Assembly (NCBI GenBank): GCA_039105265.1
Contig: JAPFFF010000060.1
Coordinates: 1 to 64,000, forward strand
Length of the DNA: 64,000 nucleotides
Direction: 5' to 3'
Source of the DNA: Tritrichomonas musculus
Taxonomy: Eukaryota; Parabasalia; Tritrichomonadida; Tritrichomonadidae
Shown: piece by piece, positions 45,495-55,095 of the stretch
Layout: the number at the start of each line of letters is the position of its first letter
How positions within the stretch are numbered: position 1 is the first letter of the stretch
The notes under the pieces: model-generated
Told to the model about the DNA's origin: nothing
Seen by the model: only the letters and a program-made list of their open reading frames with translations
Database searches by the model: none
Position numbers and translations under genes: made by a program

Positions 45495-48400
45495 ACCTAA
45501 GAGTACGTGCAAATTTAGGTAAGTTGGTTTGTTGAAATGTCTTTGACTTCCTGAATGCATTCGAACCATCCAACAAATCAAATGTCATACTTTCTCCTTC
45601 ATGCATTCTTTCAAAAAGCTCTTCAACTGAGATATCCATCCTTTTGCACTTGTTGAGAATAACTTGTTTTGGAATTCCTTTGAGTCTAATATGATATCCT
45701 TCATTTCCTTGTTCATCAACCAAGATATCGAGGTAGCTCTTTTTACCAAGTGCAATGAGTTTTCTTGAGTGTATTTCCCCTTGACTACCTTCGAACTCAT
45801 CAAAGTCATTATGAAACTGACACATATTTTTTCCAATAAGAGGTTGATGATACTTGAACTGGAATAAGTCAGCTATCCTTGGTACATCTTTTTCAAGTAC
45901 ATGCATACTATCAGTATCTTGATAAAAGATAGGTATACCTGCTTGCTCAGCTGTAGCCATAACCCTGTTCATTAAGTGCTTACTCCAAGAGAGAACGCTT
46001 GCACCAAATTGAGGTAGGTTGAAATGGTCATTAATTGGTTTCAACTTCTTGACATAGCACTTATCAATATTAGCATCTTCAACAACCTCCTTGATAAAGT
46101 TGTAGTTCCTCCAGAGGTACTTGTATAGTTGGCTTTTTGGTACTGTCTTGGTTTCAGTCTTTGTTGCTTTCAATATTGACTTGCCATATATGGAGTTGAG
46201 GAGGAGCTTTATTGTTTGTTCAAGAGGGTTCTTTTGCTTTTTATAACTTGCCCTGAGATTAAAGAGCTTCTCAATGAACTCATTGATTTTCTTGTTAAAT
46301 CCTTCATCAAAGTAATAGCCACGTATTAACTCATATTCAACATCATAAAATTCGAACAAGTCCATGAGACCTACTTTATCGATATAATAATGGTCAACAA
46401 GGAAATTGCCGAATATTTTACTACCTGCTTCATTCCTTGTAAATACTTGTCCAAATTTATATGGCTCTTTTGATTTACATTCGAGTTTCTTGATGTTGAC
46501 TTCGATAAAGAATGTATCATATTGCATAAGTTGTTCATGTGTTGTACCTTGTGGTATTACTTTAGGTCTTCCTAATGGTATACCATCCATAACATACATT
46601 GCAGATGGATATAAGCTAACTGCATCAAAGTCTTGTATCTTTCCTTCGATGTATTGCTTTTCATTACCTGCTGTCATTGTTCTTCCACCAGAGACACATC
46701 GTTGTATGAAGTCTTGACACTTACCTGATAGTTCATAACATCCATCAAAGCAACCATATTTCTTGGCAAAGCAGTATCCAATAGCACTTATAGATATAAA
46801 ATCATGAACACCATACATATCTGTCTTTGTTTCTTTAAAGACTGCTTTCAGGTCTTCATTAAATTTTTCCATTCCCTTCATCAAAACAATACAGTCCTTG
46901 AAACAATAGAAGATGGCATATTTAATGATGTCGATTTTGCCATCATTATAGCAATTTGCGATTTTTGCATTTTCGATAATCTGCTTGCAGTTTGCATCAA
47001 GTTGTGCTTTCGATAACTTATCTGCATTTTCATCGATGTATTGCTGTTGGAACTCAGTAGCATCAACAATTCTTCTTTGAATGTTCTCTTGTGTATATAG
47101 CTTATATGCCATGACTTCCTTGTGAACATTGAGGTTGAACATTGTAGCAAATTTACTTAATGCTTGAGGTATTATACTATATGAGTTCCTGAATGTTAAT
47201 CGCTTTTTGACTTTCCTTGTACCTTCTTCGAATAATGTCATGATGATTTGCAACACAGTTCCACTTCGTTCTGTTATCTGTGTATCCCATCCAGGTGTGT
47301 TAATGAAAAAACATGCATCATACTTGAGGTTGTGAAAATATGTTAATGAGCCACTCCATAAATAATTCAAGAGCTTCTGTCCACAATCTTCACCTTGAAT
47401 AGATATTTTATGTATGTTGGCTCCATCTCGAAAGATCGTACAATTGAGATATGGTATATGTGGACTGACTGTCGAGTTTGTTTCGAAGTCGCTATAATAA
47501 ATCCTTGACCATGTATTTTGTTTCTTTTTATTATTCTCAATGAGTCTTGTACTATGTTCTGCATTATATTCGAGACTTACATAGTCATTAACATGTTCAT
47601 ATTCAGTTGTGTTGATAATATCCATTTCGCATGCTTTGATTTCTTCAAATAGATGTAACTCAAACATCTTTTGGAAAAAGGTTATTGGTTTGATTCCTTC
47701 ATGTTTATAGTCTTTGACAGTCTTTCCATTTTTCTCCAATCTTGCTATCATACATCTTTTGTCAAAAGGCATATATGCAAATGTTCTATCAAGTTCTTCA
47801 TAGTGTTGAAGGTAGAATAATGTACAAGGTATTTTCCTGTTGAGCATATAATGGTCTTTGAACAATATCAGGTTAACTTCTCTTTTAAAATCAACAGACC
47901 ATTTTTTCTTTCTGGTGTTGATTCTTGTTTCATACTTGTATTTATCAGGTTGTTCAACAATTCTAATGATACTAAAATTGCACTTGAACTTTTTAGCTAC
48001 TTCTTCTATCTTGTTATTGGGTATGGCTCTTGTTTGAACAAAAAATCGTAAGTCATCTATTTCATCATCAGTGAACACACCTGATTGTATACAAGCATAT
48101 ACAAAACAATTATCTCTGTAGTTCTCTTTCCTTACCTCATGAAAGATTTGGTATGTAGATAAGTCTATAGGTGATAGATTGATGTATGGGAAAAAACTAC
48201 CTTCTGGTGTATTTCGATAGTCTTCATCAATTTCGACTTCATCATCATAGATTTCATGAGTATCCATATCTTGCATCTTGGTTCTAAAATGAACACCATC
48301 ATTTGTTTTGTTCATGTCAATAAATTGTACCTCATATCGAACTGGAATGAACATGTTTGAGATATATGGATTAGTGTCTGATTGGTCTTCACTTAAATCA

Positions 48401-48762
48401 AGTTCTCCTGTTATATGACCTAATGTACTTTCGATGTTGTGCTTATCACTGAGTGTGAAGTACTTATAAGTTCCATCAAGTGCAATTGCTTTAACAATAG
48501 GTCTTCCAACATTTTTCTTTTTATGTATCTGTCGTAGTGCTTCCGTAAATGCGTACCTCTTATCTTCATCTTGATTGATGTCTGTAGCAAAACCAATACC
48601 TTGTCCTGCAGGAATCATGAGCTTCCTCATTTCTTCTTTAAATTTGTCTTTCTTTTGGTATTGTTTTGCACGTCGATTATATTCACGACGAAACTGTGAT
48701 TTTGTATCAGCATAGACATCTCCAATAGCATCTAAAAAATTATCTTCAATGTCCTTGTTCAT
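45487..48762 (-). CDS. Protein-primed family B DNA polymerase with OTU-like N-terminal region (element B)
   Basis: 1,091 residues from the ATG at 48760-48762 (MNKDIEDNFLD); a longer frame to 48804 is open but starts in the T-rich leader. Very similar to the C polymerase: YYSDFETN exonuclease motif, FHNLKYD, YCFKDC, DFDAVSLYPSAMYVMDG, LLLNSIYGKSILKA and FYQDTDSMH. The N-terminal NCFVYACIQSG and KDHYMLN pair marks the OTU-like candidate. No HNH insertion. It replicates the element, probably by protein priming as in other Mavericks. Confidence 0.95.
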   Translation of the reverse strand: MNKDIEDNFLDAIGDVYADTKSQFRREYNRRAKQYQKKDKFKEEMRKLMIPAGQGIGFATDINQDEDKRYAFTEALRQIHKKKNVGRPIVKAIALDGTYKYFTLSDKHNIESTLGHITGELDLSEDQSDTNPYISNMFIPVRYEVQFIDMNKTNDGVHFRTKMQDMDTHEIYDDEVEIDEDYRNTPEGSFFPYINLSPIDLSTYQIFHEVRKENYRDNCFVYACIQSGVFTDDEIDDLRFFVQTRAIPNNKIEEVAKKFKCNFSIIRIVEQPDKYKYETRINTRKKKWSVDFKREVNLILFKDHYMLNRKIPCTLFYLQHYEELDRTFAYMPFDKRCMIARLEKNGKTVKDYKHEGIKPITFFQKMFELHLFEEIKACEMDIINTTEYEHVNDYVSLEYNAEHSTRLIENNKKKQNTWSRIYYSDFETNSTVSPHIPYLNCTIFRDGANIHKISIQGEDCGQKLLNYLWSGSLTYFHNLKYDACFFINTPGWDTQITERSGTVLQIIMTLFEEGTRKVKKRLTFRNSYSIIPQALSKFATMFNLNVHKEVMAYKLYTQENIQRRIVDATEFQQQYIDENADKLSKAQLDANCKQIIENAKIANCYNDGKIDIIKYAIFYCFKDCIVLMKGMEKFNEDLKAVFKETKTDMYGVHDFISISAIGYCFAKKYGCFDGCYELSGKCQDFIQRCVSGGRTMTAGNEKQYIEGKIQDFDAVSLYPSAMYVMDGIPLGRPKVIPQGTTHEQLMQYDTFFIEVNIKKLECKSKEPYKFGQVFTRNEAGSKIFGNFLVDHYYIDKVGLMDLFEFYDVEYELIRGYYFDEGFNKKINEFIEKLFNLRASYKKQKNPLEQTIKLLLNSIYGKSILKATKTETKTVPKSQLYKYLWRNYNFIKEVVEDANIDKCYVKKLKPINDHFNLPQFGASVLSWSKHLMNRVMATAEQAGIPIFYQDTDSMHVLEKDVPRIADLFQFKYHQPLIGKNMCQFHNDFDEFEGSQGEIHSRKLIALGKKSYLDILVDEQGNEGYHIRLKGIPKQVILNKCKRMDISVEELFERMHEGESMTFDLLDGSNAFRKSKTFQQTNLPKFARTLRFT

Positions 48763-48845
48763 GTTTAACCTAAAATAAAAGTGAAACGATAAAAATAAAA
48801 ACAAAGAAAAAGTTAAAAAAATTATTTTTTTAGTTATGACCTATC

Positions 48846-50264
48846 TTATTGGGGGTAATCATCATCATCAACGACATTATCATCGAGATGTGGAAAATGA
48901 TATTGGAACTCATTTCCTTTCACCTTCGATTCAGAGTTCCGTTGAATTTCGTTCTTCTCCATTGATTCACCCCATTGCCTCATGGCTTTCAGCACTTGCT
49001 TCGGTGATTGCTTCCTTCCACTTCTCTCGAAGCTGCATGCTTTGTCCAACTTCTCTTTCTCTTCTTGTGATAAGTATTGTCGAAGATGATAAACGCAATT
49101 GGACAACTTCCATCCATAGGACTTGAACACGCTTATCTGATCTGGTGCTTTTTTCTTGTCATATGATTCAACAGCTTCCAACATGTTTCGAAGATAATCA
49201 GCTTCTTTCATCATCAAGTTCGATCTTGCCAACTTTTCAGCAAATGCATCATCTGTTGGAGGACCAGCTTGTTGAGCATTTTTGAGATCTGACACGTCCT
49301 TCTTTAGATCGTGAATTTTGTTAATGTACTTCGCCACCTTTTTTGGAGCAAGTTCCAATTTCATCAGCTCGAGTGCGTATTCGTCGTTATTATCAATGTC
49401 TTTCCTGAGTTCTTCAGCATTGTGATTGATGTCTTCAATGTGAAATTCTACACCAGTCATTTTCTCCTCCAACTTCGTTAATCGTTCTTTCAAGTTTTCA
49501 TTTTCTTCTATTAATTGTTCCATTTCTTCTCGAAAGTCGAATGGACGAACATTATCCTCCTTATAATCACTATTGGATTTCATTTCATGAACACTTTTCG
49601 GTGGCTTATATGGTTCTTTGCGAGCTGGTGATGGTTCTTGTTCATGATCAACTTCTTCTTCTTCTCCTTCTATCTTTGTTTCTTCTTTTGGATTGGAACC
49701 GAGTTTTTGATTCTCGACAAATGCAGATGGTCTAGCGAGAACTCTTGGAGGTGGTGGTATTTGTTGATTAGAAGGAGGTGGAGGAGGTGGAGGAACTTGT
49801 ATTATATTATATGAGCGAGGTGGTGGAAAGACTTTATTGGAAATTGGAACATATGGAACATATGGATTCTTCCTTCTTGCATCGTCTTCTTGCTTCAATC
49901 TTGCTAATGCTTCTTCTTCTTGCTTCTTCTTCCTTCTTGCTTCTTCTTCTTGCTGCTTCTTCAATCTAGCTGCTTCTTCTTCTTCTTGCTGCTTCTTCAA
50001 TCTTGCTGCTTCTTCTTCTTCTTGCTTCTTCTTCAATCTAGCTGCTTCTTCTTCTTGCTGCTTCTTCTTTAATCTAGCTGCTGCTTCTTCTTGCTGCTTC
50101 ATGATGAACTGTCTCATGGATTCGAGTTGTTCTGGGGTCATGTTCTTGATCCAATCTTCTGTGGGTGGAGCTGATGGCGGATCTGATGGTGGAGCTTGTT
50201 GACCCGATTGCTCGATCGAGTCAAATAGACTAACATCGCTGTCTGAGCTGTAGTTGTATGACAT
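48846..50264 (-). CDS. Coiled-coil protein with RLKKKQEEEEAA repeats (element B)
   Basis: 472 residues. N-terminus acidic and Pro-rich; residues about 55-120 are six to seven units like ARLKKKQQEEE, a highly charged single helix (GAA/GAG-rich DNA, seen as repeats at 49885-50090). Pro-rich linker (PPPPPPPSNQQIPPPP) near 160; a coiled coil with ENENLKERLTKLEEKM near 240-260; a helical C-terminal domain. Same position as the coiled-coil gene of element C (2532), just upstream of the polymerase, though the N-terminal repeats are unrelated. A scaffold-like role is a guess. Confidence 0.7.
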   Translation of the reverse strand: MSYNYSSDSDVSLFDSIEQSGQQAPPSDPPSAPPTEDWIKNMTPEQLESMRQFIMKQQEEAAARLKKKQQEEEAARLKKKQEEEEAARLKKQQEEEEAARLKKQQEEEARRKKKQEEEALARLKQEDDARRKNPYVPYVPISNKVFPPPRSYNIIQVPPPPPPPSNQQIPPPPRVLARPSAFVENQKLGSNPKEETKIEGEEEEVDHEQEPSPARKEPYKPPKSVHEMKSNSDYKEDNVRPFDFREEMEQLIEENENLKERLTKLEEKMTGVEFHIEDINHNAEELRKDIDNNDEYALELMKLELAPKKVAKYINKIHDLKKDVSDLKNAQQAGPPTDDAFAEKLARSNLMMKEADYLRNMLEAVESYDKKKAPDQISVFKSYGWKLSNCVYHLRQYLSQEEKEKLDKACSFERSGRKQSPKQVLKAMRQWGESMEKNEIQRNSESKVKGNEFQYHFPHLDDNVVDDDDYPQ

Positions 50265-50454
50265 ACAAGTATAAAAATGATCTATTTTCTAGTTGATATC
50301 ACTAAATTTTAAATTTCGTAGAAAAACTCGAAGGTAGATATTTTTCTTTGAAAAAGTTAAATACACTATAAAAATTCAAAAATTGAATTAAAAAAAATAA
50401 AATATATTGAAATTTTAAAAAAATATATTTATTAATATCACTATTATTTTATTA

Positions 50455-50880
50455 ATGATGAATGAAGAAGAAGATAAAATAGAAGATATTTTACAAAAAC
50501 AAACACCTCCTAAAGATCATGATTCATTCGACTACAAAATTAATATAAACATGTCGAAAAAAATATCTCAACTAAAAGTTGAAGATGATACATCAAATTT
50601 AAGAACGATGTGTGAAAATTATGCTCATGCTCTTGAAAATGATGCACATCGACTTCGAGCAAAACAAAAAAAGAGGTATGATGAATGGTTTGACAGCCTC
50701 GAAAAAGATTGTTATCCTGCAAGAGACATTGTTAACTTGTACAACATGTTCTTTGGTCATGAACTATCTATTACTCGACTTGGTTTCGGGCATCTCGATG
50801 GAACAAAGAGACACTTTACACATAAGAAAGTGAAAAGAAACAAGAAGTTCATCACAATGTACTACAAGAAAAATGAATAA
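50455..50880 (+). CDS. Small protein with C-terminal basic domain, element B/C family
   Basis: 141 residues. Acidic start (MMNEEEDKIEDIL), a helical middle and a conserved end, ARDIVNLYNMFFGHELS...FGHLDG, with a Lys-rich tail (HKKVKRNKKF). Its C relative (1745-2164) has LRDLYNSYFGTNLT in the same place. Convergent with the basic protein at 51124, with the 19-bp repeat block between them, so either protein could bind the repeats. Unknown family. Confidence 0.65.
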   Translation: MMNEEEDKIEDILQKQTPPKDHDSFDYKININMSKKISQLKVEDDTSNLRTMCENYAHALENDAHRLRAKQKKRYDEWFDSLEKDCYPARDIVNLYNMFFGHELSITRLGFGHLDGTKRHFTHKKVKRNKKFITMYYKKNE

Positions 50881-50931
50881 CTAAAAAAAGTTTTTTTAAC
50901 TACATGTTTTTTTTTTTAACTACATGTTTTT

Positions 50932-51159
50932 CCTCATAAGCTACCTTTTTCCTCATAAGCTACCTTTTTCCTCATAAGCTACCTTTTTCCTCATAAGCTA
51001 CCTTTTTCCTCATAAGCTACCTTTTTCCTCATAAGCTACCTTTTTCCTCATAAGCTACCTTTTTCCTCATAAGCTACCTTTTTCCTCATAAGCTACCTTT
51101 TTCCTCATAAGCTACCTTTTTCCTCATAAGCTACCTTTTTCCTCATAAGCTACCTTTTT
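50932..51159. repeat. Twelve-copy 19-bp tandem repeat (element B)
   Basis: Twelve nearly perfect copies of CCTCATAAGCTACCTTTTT, beginning at 50932 and every 19 bp to 51141. A shorter doublet, TTTTTTTAACTACATG, lies just before (from about 50891). The array runs into the 3' end of the minus-strand gene 51124. It occupies the place of the unrelated repeat block in element C. Confidence 0.95.
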
Positions 51160-51414
51160 GCTTTCATACGACATTATTTTTTCCTTCATACTTTGTACTT
51201 CTCTTTTCTTTCTTTCACGATATGCCTTTTGCTGTTGTTTACGTGCTTCATTTCGTTCTTCAACAGTTGCATACTTTTGCTTTCTACCACGTTTTTCTGT
51301 TGTTTCAGTTTTTGCAGTATCAATATTTTTGAGGTTGTTGTTACTCTTGGACTTCTTCAACTTCTTGATGATAGCTGTTTCCTTGAACTCACCCAAATCT
51401 AAATTTTGGCTCAT
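51124..51414 (-). CDS. Small AT-hook/bZIP-like basic protein (element B)
   Basis: 96 residues from ATG 51412-51414 (MSQNLDLGEFKETAIIKK), the start that aligns with the C relative. AT-hook-like KRGRKQKYATVEER is followed by the basic helix ARKQQQKAYRERKKREV. The C-terminal KKVAYEEKG is encoded by the 19-bp repeats, so the repeat array has become part of the gene. Probable DNA-binding protein; bZIP membership is uncertain because the zipper is short. Confidence 0.7.
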   Translation of the reverse strand: MSQNLDLGEFKETAIIKKLKKSKSNNNLKNIDTAKTETTEKRGRKQKYATVEERNEARKQQQKAYRERKKREVQSMKEKIMSYESKKVAYEEKGSL

Positions 51415-51490
51415 GATTTCATTCGAGAAAAAAAATTGAATTATTTTTGAAAATTGAATATTCGCAAACAAAATCACTTCATTTTTTAAA

Positions 51491-51862
51491 ATGTCGCGTT
51501 CTGGAAATGACTTCAAAGAATTCCAAAAACAGCAAAAGCTAGCTATCAAAAATGCTCATGTTGAAATAGCCAACGCTGTTAAAGAGGTGATGTTTCTGTT
51601 CAACCAAAAAATAATAAACTCGACATCATCTAATGTCTGCACCATCTATGACCCTTTGATACAAGCAAACATGAACAAGATTGCTGAAGCACTTACTCAA
51701 ATGAATCTCACTACCTGCGAGGTTTTTCATAAAAAGATTCCTCAATCTCCAACACCAAAATCTATTGGCTTTCACGTGCCTATAGTGCCTGACTCGCAAG
51801 AGACACAAGAAGAAGATGATGAAGATGAACAAGAAGCTTCATCTCCAAAAGACAAGGAGTAA
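51491..51862 (+). CDS. Hypothetical protein with acidic tail (element B)
   Basis: 123 residues: a helical N-terminal part (FKEFQKQQKLAIKNAHVEIA), a middle with two Cys, a Pro-rich link and a C-terminal run of Asp/Glu (QEEDDEDEQEA). Acidic tails of this kind occur in DNA- or histone-mimicking and scaffold proteins, but I recognise no family. Divergent from the basic protein at 51414, with 76 bp between starts; stop TAAG. Confidence 0.55.
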   Translation: MSRSGNDFKEFQKQQKLAIKNAHVEIANAVKEVMFLFNQKIINSTSSNVCTIYDPLIQANMNKIAEALTQMNLTTCEVFHKKIPQSPTPKSIGFHVPIVPDSQETQEEDDEDEQEASSPKDKE

Positions 51863-51914
51863 GAGTAAAAAAATAATTACTTCTAATTTTAAGTTTTTTT
51901 ATATATGTCTTTTT

Positions 51915-52439
51915 TTATACTATGCAATATTTTAAGCATACATGATAATTATTAACAAGCTCATTATATTCTTTATTATATACTTGTTTCAAGTCAATGA
52001 CTACCTCTCCATTATCTTTAATAATCTTAATAGCATCTATTTTTCTTATTGGATTGCTCTTAGTTGCACAACATCCAACATCTTCATTAAGTTGTACTTC
52101 AACCTCACTAACATGTAGTATTGCTTTGATGATGTTGCTAAGAGATTCAATAGGTACTATGATGCATTTCTTTGATATAATGTTAGCTAGTAGTGCTTTG
52201 TCTTGATTAAGTAGTATTTGTGCATATGCTTCAAGTATAACATTACGTACATCTGGTTCAACTTCAACAGGTTCAGTTTGCACTCCAATGTCTCTTGTAA
52301 TAACAATGTCTTCCTTGCCATCATCTCTCTTATTAATAATAATGTTGTTGTTGATGTTTGATGTAGATGATGCAGCTGCTGATGGTTCTAAAGATACATT
52401 TGCTTGAACTCCATTGGTTGTACCCCTCTTCTTAATCAT
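51915..52439 (-). CDS. Conserved Maverick protein of unknown function, family shared with A 33746
   Basis: 174 residues. Disordered N-terminal part with RDIGVQTEPVE (residues 49-59), a dynein-light-chain-like motif. Conserved C-terminal domain: YAQILLNQDKALLANI helix, EVEVQLNEDVGCC, IDAIKIIKDNGEVVIDL, and a final helix ending NYHVCLKYCIV. It lies directly upstream of the other cross-lineage family (52461), 21 bp apart on the same strand. Confidence 0.7.
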   Translation of the reverse strand: MIKKRGTTNGVQANVSLEPSAAASSTSNINNNIIINKRDDGKEDIVITRDIGVQTEPVEVEPDVRNVILEAYAQILLNQDKALLANIISKKCIIVPIESLSNIIKAILHVSEVEVQLNEDVGCCATKSNPIRKIDAIKIIKDNGEVVIDLKQVYNKEYNELVNNYHVCLKYCIV

Positions 52440-52460
52440 TTAGGTTGGGAAAAAATAGGC

Positions 52461-52901
52461 TTAAAGTACTAAGTCTAGCTGTTCTCCAATAAACATGTCA
52501 AATGACTCAATTTGATATTTCTGCTTGAGAGCATCGATTTTTGGTTTATGACTTGTAGGAGCAGCTGCAATGGAGTAGTTGTAGTATTTGATTCCTTGAT
52601 ACTCTTGAGTGGTAGTGTTTCCATTTATGTAGAACTCTTCGAAATCTTCAGTTATTTTTCTCCTTGAGTTAGGCTTAATAAATATTGAGTCAAGATCAAG
52701 TTCTTTGAGCTTATCTGGATAAAATCTGTGGCACTTGTCTTTTACCTTGATTGAGACATAGAGTACTTTGCCTAAATAACTCCATTCTCCTGTTTTCATT
52801 GGGTACTTGTCACAAAGTATCGAGAAATTACATTGTTTAGTATTTGGAGCACATTTTGCGCGAAGTTCATTGACATAGTCATAGACGTTTCTTGTTGTCA
52901 T
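52461..52901 (-). CDS. Conserved Maverick protein of unknown function, family shared with A 35421
   Basis: 146 residues from the second ATG (MTTRNVYDYVNEL), which aligns with MTTPKVYDC of the A protein; an ATG two codons upstream is possible. Conserved blocks QCNFSILCDKYPM, GKVLYVSIKVKD, RFYPDKLKELDLD, RRKITEDFEEF, IKYYNYSIA. A small alpha-beta protein; function unknown. Its conservation equals or exceeds that of the capsid protein between A and B. Confidence 0.75.
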   Translation of the reverse strand: MTTRNVYDYVNELRAKCAPNTKQCNFSILCDKYPMKTGEWSYLGKVLYVSIKVKDKCHRFYPDKLKELDLDSIFIKPNSRRKITEDFEEFYINGNTTTQEYQGIKYYNYSIAAAPTSHKPKIDALKQKYQIESFDMFIGEQLDLVL

Positions 52902-52931
52902 TTTCATCTGGATAAAAAATTCAATAAAAAA

Positions 52932-53366
52932 TTAATATATGTTATTTTGGGTAAAGATATGTTGGGTAGGTCCATATCGAATATCTTGTTTATTATATTC
53001 TCTTGCTCTACCTTGCATTGGTGGTTTCTCAGGCTTCTTAAGATATTTTGGTAAGAGAGGTACTGGTCTATCTTTTTCACCTATATGTCGATAAAAACCA
53101 CCATCTGTAATACTAACAGGAGGTTCACGAACAGGTTTGGTTATATGTTCTCGAGTATCTGGAAATCTAACAGGGTCCTCATGTTCAATAATCTGGGTAG
53201 GTGGTCGATTAATATATGGGTTGAAGGTTACAGAATAAGTATTAGTATTACTGAACACACCAAAATGTTGAAACTCTAAGTCCTTATTTTTCATGGTAGC
53301 TTCATTATACATCATACCTTCTCTTCCAACAATCTCAGCATGTGGGCTTCTATAATCATTCGACAT
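52932..53366 (-). CDS. Proline/arginine-rich hypothetical protein (element B)
   Basis: 144 residues from the ATG at 53364-53366 (MSNDYRSPHAEIVG); an earlier in-frame ATG at 53387 is possible. Composition is rich in Pro, Arg and aromatic residues (NPYINRPPTQ, TKPVREPPVSIT, LPKYLKKPEKPP), with no helices or membrane spans, so it is probably extended. It lies 30 bp downstream of the capsid gene, suggesting a virion cementing or core role. It might match the Pro-rich 19441 protein of A in role. Confidence 0.6.
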   Translation of the reverse strand: MSNDYRSPHAEIVGREGMMYNEATMKNKDLEFQHFGVFSNTNTYSVTFNPYINRPPTQIIEHEDPVRFPDTREHITKPVREPPVSITDGGFYRHIGEKDRPVPLLPKYLKKPEKPPMQGRAREYNKQDIRYGPTQHIFTQNNIY

Positions 53367-53395
53367 TTTCCAAAACATAAAAAACATACTTCTTT

Positions 53396-55078
53396 TTACT
53401 CAGGGGTTGTTAAATCATAAGGACCAATACGTACTGATGGTGGCATACCATTAGGTCTAATTAAGATACTAATTGATATATCTGTTAATAAGCATAATAA
53501 TGGAGGTGTATCTACTTCCTGTCTAAATGGATTATCTGCCTTTTGACTACATATCAATTCGAAGTTAATAGGTGCAAGACTTGAAAGACCTTGTTGATAT
53601 GTTCCATCTGTTTCAGTAGGAAGACCTATGAAGAATGAGGACCTATCATTTGGATAATAGCCTGTTGTGTTTTCATTATATTGATACTCATTCGCTAAAC
53701 TTGCAATAACCTCTTTATTAAATCCATTTTGCTCTCCATTCATGTTCATTGCATTCTGGCAATATTCGAGGAACTCTGGATACTTACCATTCGTACCAAA
53801 TGCTTTAGCAGGAATATTATTGTAATTACCACAATTCATATGAAATGCTTCAAACATAGGATTCTTGAAGTATGTCTTATGTGTATGCTTGAGTGGGAAT
53901 AAGCAAAACATACTATCTACAAAATTAGGTGTAATAGTAATAGTTGCTTTATCTTGTTCATTATTAAGAGGTCTTGTACAAGTGTAAAATGACATAATCT
54001 GTGTTGGGAATGTAAGTGGATGTTGTGGGTTAGCATATCTTTGAACAAGTGCTGTATATACAGATTCATGAATACCAAAACAAGGTATAATACTCGCACA
54101 TTCTTCAATGGAATAATCAACAACACTCCAAGTTCTCCAATCACTGTAAATAGTTCGGTCAACTCTTTCCTTAGTCTTGTTAGCTCCGTCAATTTCATAT
54201 GCTCCTCCATGATTTTCACCAACAGGTGGAAGATTCTTGGGGTGATTAATCTTATCCATTGCTATTTTTTCGGTACTTGTCCACATCCATATTGGTTCTC
54301 CAATAGGTCGAAATTCATTGGTAATTTCATCAACATTGAAGTCTTTCATTATATGTGGATTAGCAACCAAGCTCTTTTCAAAACCAACTGGACAATATAC
54401 CATACCAGCTGTTGAAAAGTATAGACGTAATTCGATTTTACCTGCAAATGCTGGCAAGTACTTGATATTAGATAAAGGTAGGAATCGTCGCAAATCAATC
54501 TTTAATCTAATTGTTTCAGTGACAGAAGTCACATCTTTGTTAAGATTTGCAACAAAACCACATCTCCTTCCATGAGTATCATTCCAAATATCCTTATGTC
54601 TTGCTTTACTATATATATCAGCTCTTTTAGTAACTTCATTTGCACAACATGCAGTTAAAAAGGATTCTTCACATCCAAAGTTCTGGGTATAAAGCGTCAT
54701 ACCATTAGCTACAATTTCATACTTCTCAACAGCATCTCGAGCATCCTTAAAGCCAAACCATACCTTACCAAAATTATAACCACTGACATTTTCTAAATCA
54801 CTTAGAATTGGCTTGTCTATTTTTATCATCACTCTCATATCTGCTCGAATAAATCCATTATATATATCAGCAGTATTATGAGTATTAGGAGAGATAATAC
54901 ATGTTGTATAGGAACCACTCTTAATTGGTGGTGATGGTGAATACGAAGTTTGTGGATTTAATGAGTATGCCTTATTAGTATCACTAAGTGCTATGCAATT
55001 ATCGACAACATCAAAGTAAGATGCAATCTGGGTACAAACCTCTGCTGAGGTTTTCATATAGGATTCCTTGTTAAGCAT
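53396..55078 (-). CDS. Major capsid protein, double jelly-roll type (element B)
   Basis: 560 residues. Segments shared with the A protein: a first strand pair (GFIRADMRVMIKID), VWFGFKDARDAVEKYEIVANG, a Cys-containing helix (CCANEVTKRADIY), the Trp-Asn-Asp loop, LKIDLRRFLPLSNI, and LRLYFSTAGMVYCP. The second half begins near residue 265 with IYSDWRTWSVVDYSIEE, has TITPNFVDSMFCLFPLKHTH and ends with LLTDISISILIRPNGMPP, comparable to A's FGNVQIQVNGMP. Forms the capsid shell in Maverick virus-like particles. Part of a long minus-strand gene block. Confidence 0.88.
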   Translation of the reverse strand: MLNKESYMKTSAEVCTQIASYFDVVDNCIALSDTNKAYSLNPQTSYSPSPPIKSGSYTTCIISPNTHNTADIYNGFIRADMRVMIKIDKPILSDLENVSGYNFGKVWFGFKDARDAVEKYEIVANGMTLYTQNFGCEESFLTACCANEVTKRADIYSKARHKDIWNDTHGRRCGFVANLNKDVTSVTETIRLKIDLRRFLPLSNIKYLPAFAGKIELRLYFSTAGMVYCPVGFEKSLVANPHIMKDFNVDEITNEFRPIGEPIWMWTSTEKIAMDKINHPKNLPPVGENHGGAYEIDGANKTKERVDRTIYSDWRTWSVVDYSIEECASIIPCFGIHESVYTALVQRYANPQHPLTFPTQIMSFYTCTRPLNNEQDKATITITPNFVDSMFCLFPLKHTHKTYFKNPMFEAFHMNCGNYNNIPAKAFGTNGKYPEFLEYCQNAMNMNGEQNGFNKEVIASLANEYQYNENTTGYYPNDRSSFFIGLPTETDGTYQQGLSSLAPINFELICSQKADNPFRQEVDTPPLLCLLTDISISILIRPNGMPPSVRIGPYDLTTPE

Positions 55079-55095
55079 TTTAGATAGAAAAAAAT

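Noticed and set aside
49778-50202. Plus-strand Leu/Ser-rich and Cys/Phe-rich frames opposite the coiled-coil gene of B
   Set aside because: They are the reverse of the GAA/GAG-rich repeat encoding RLKKKQEEE and keep no other coding sign.
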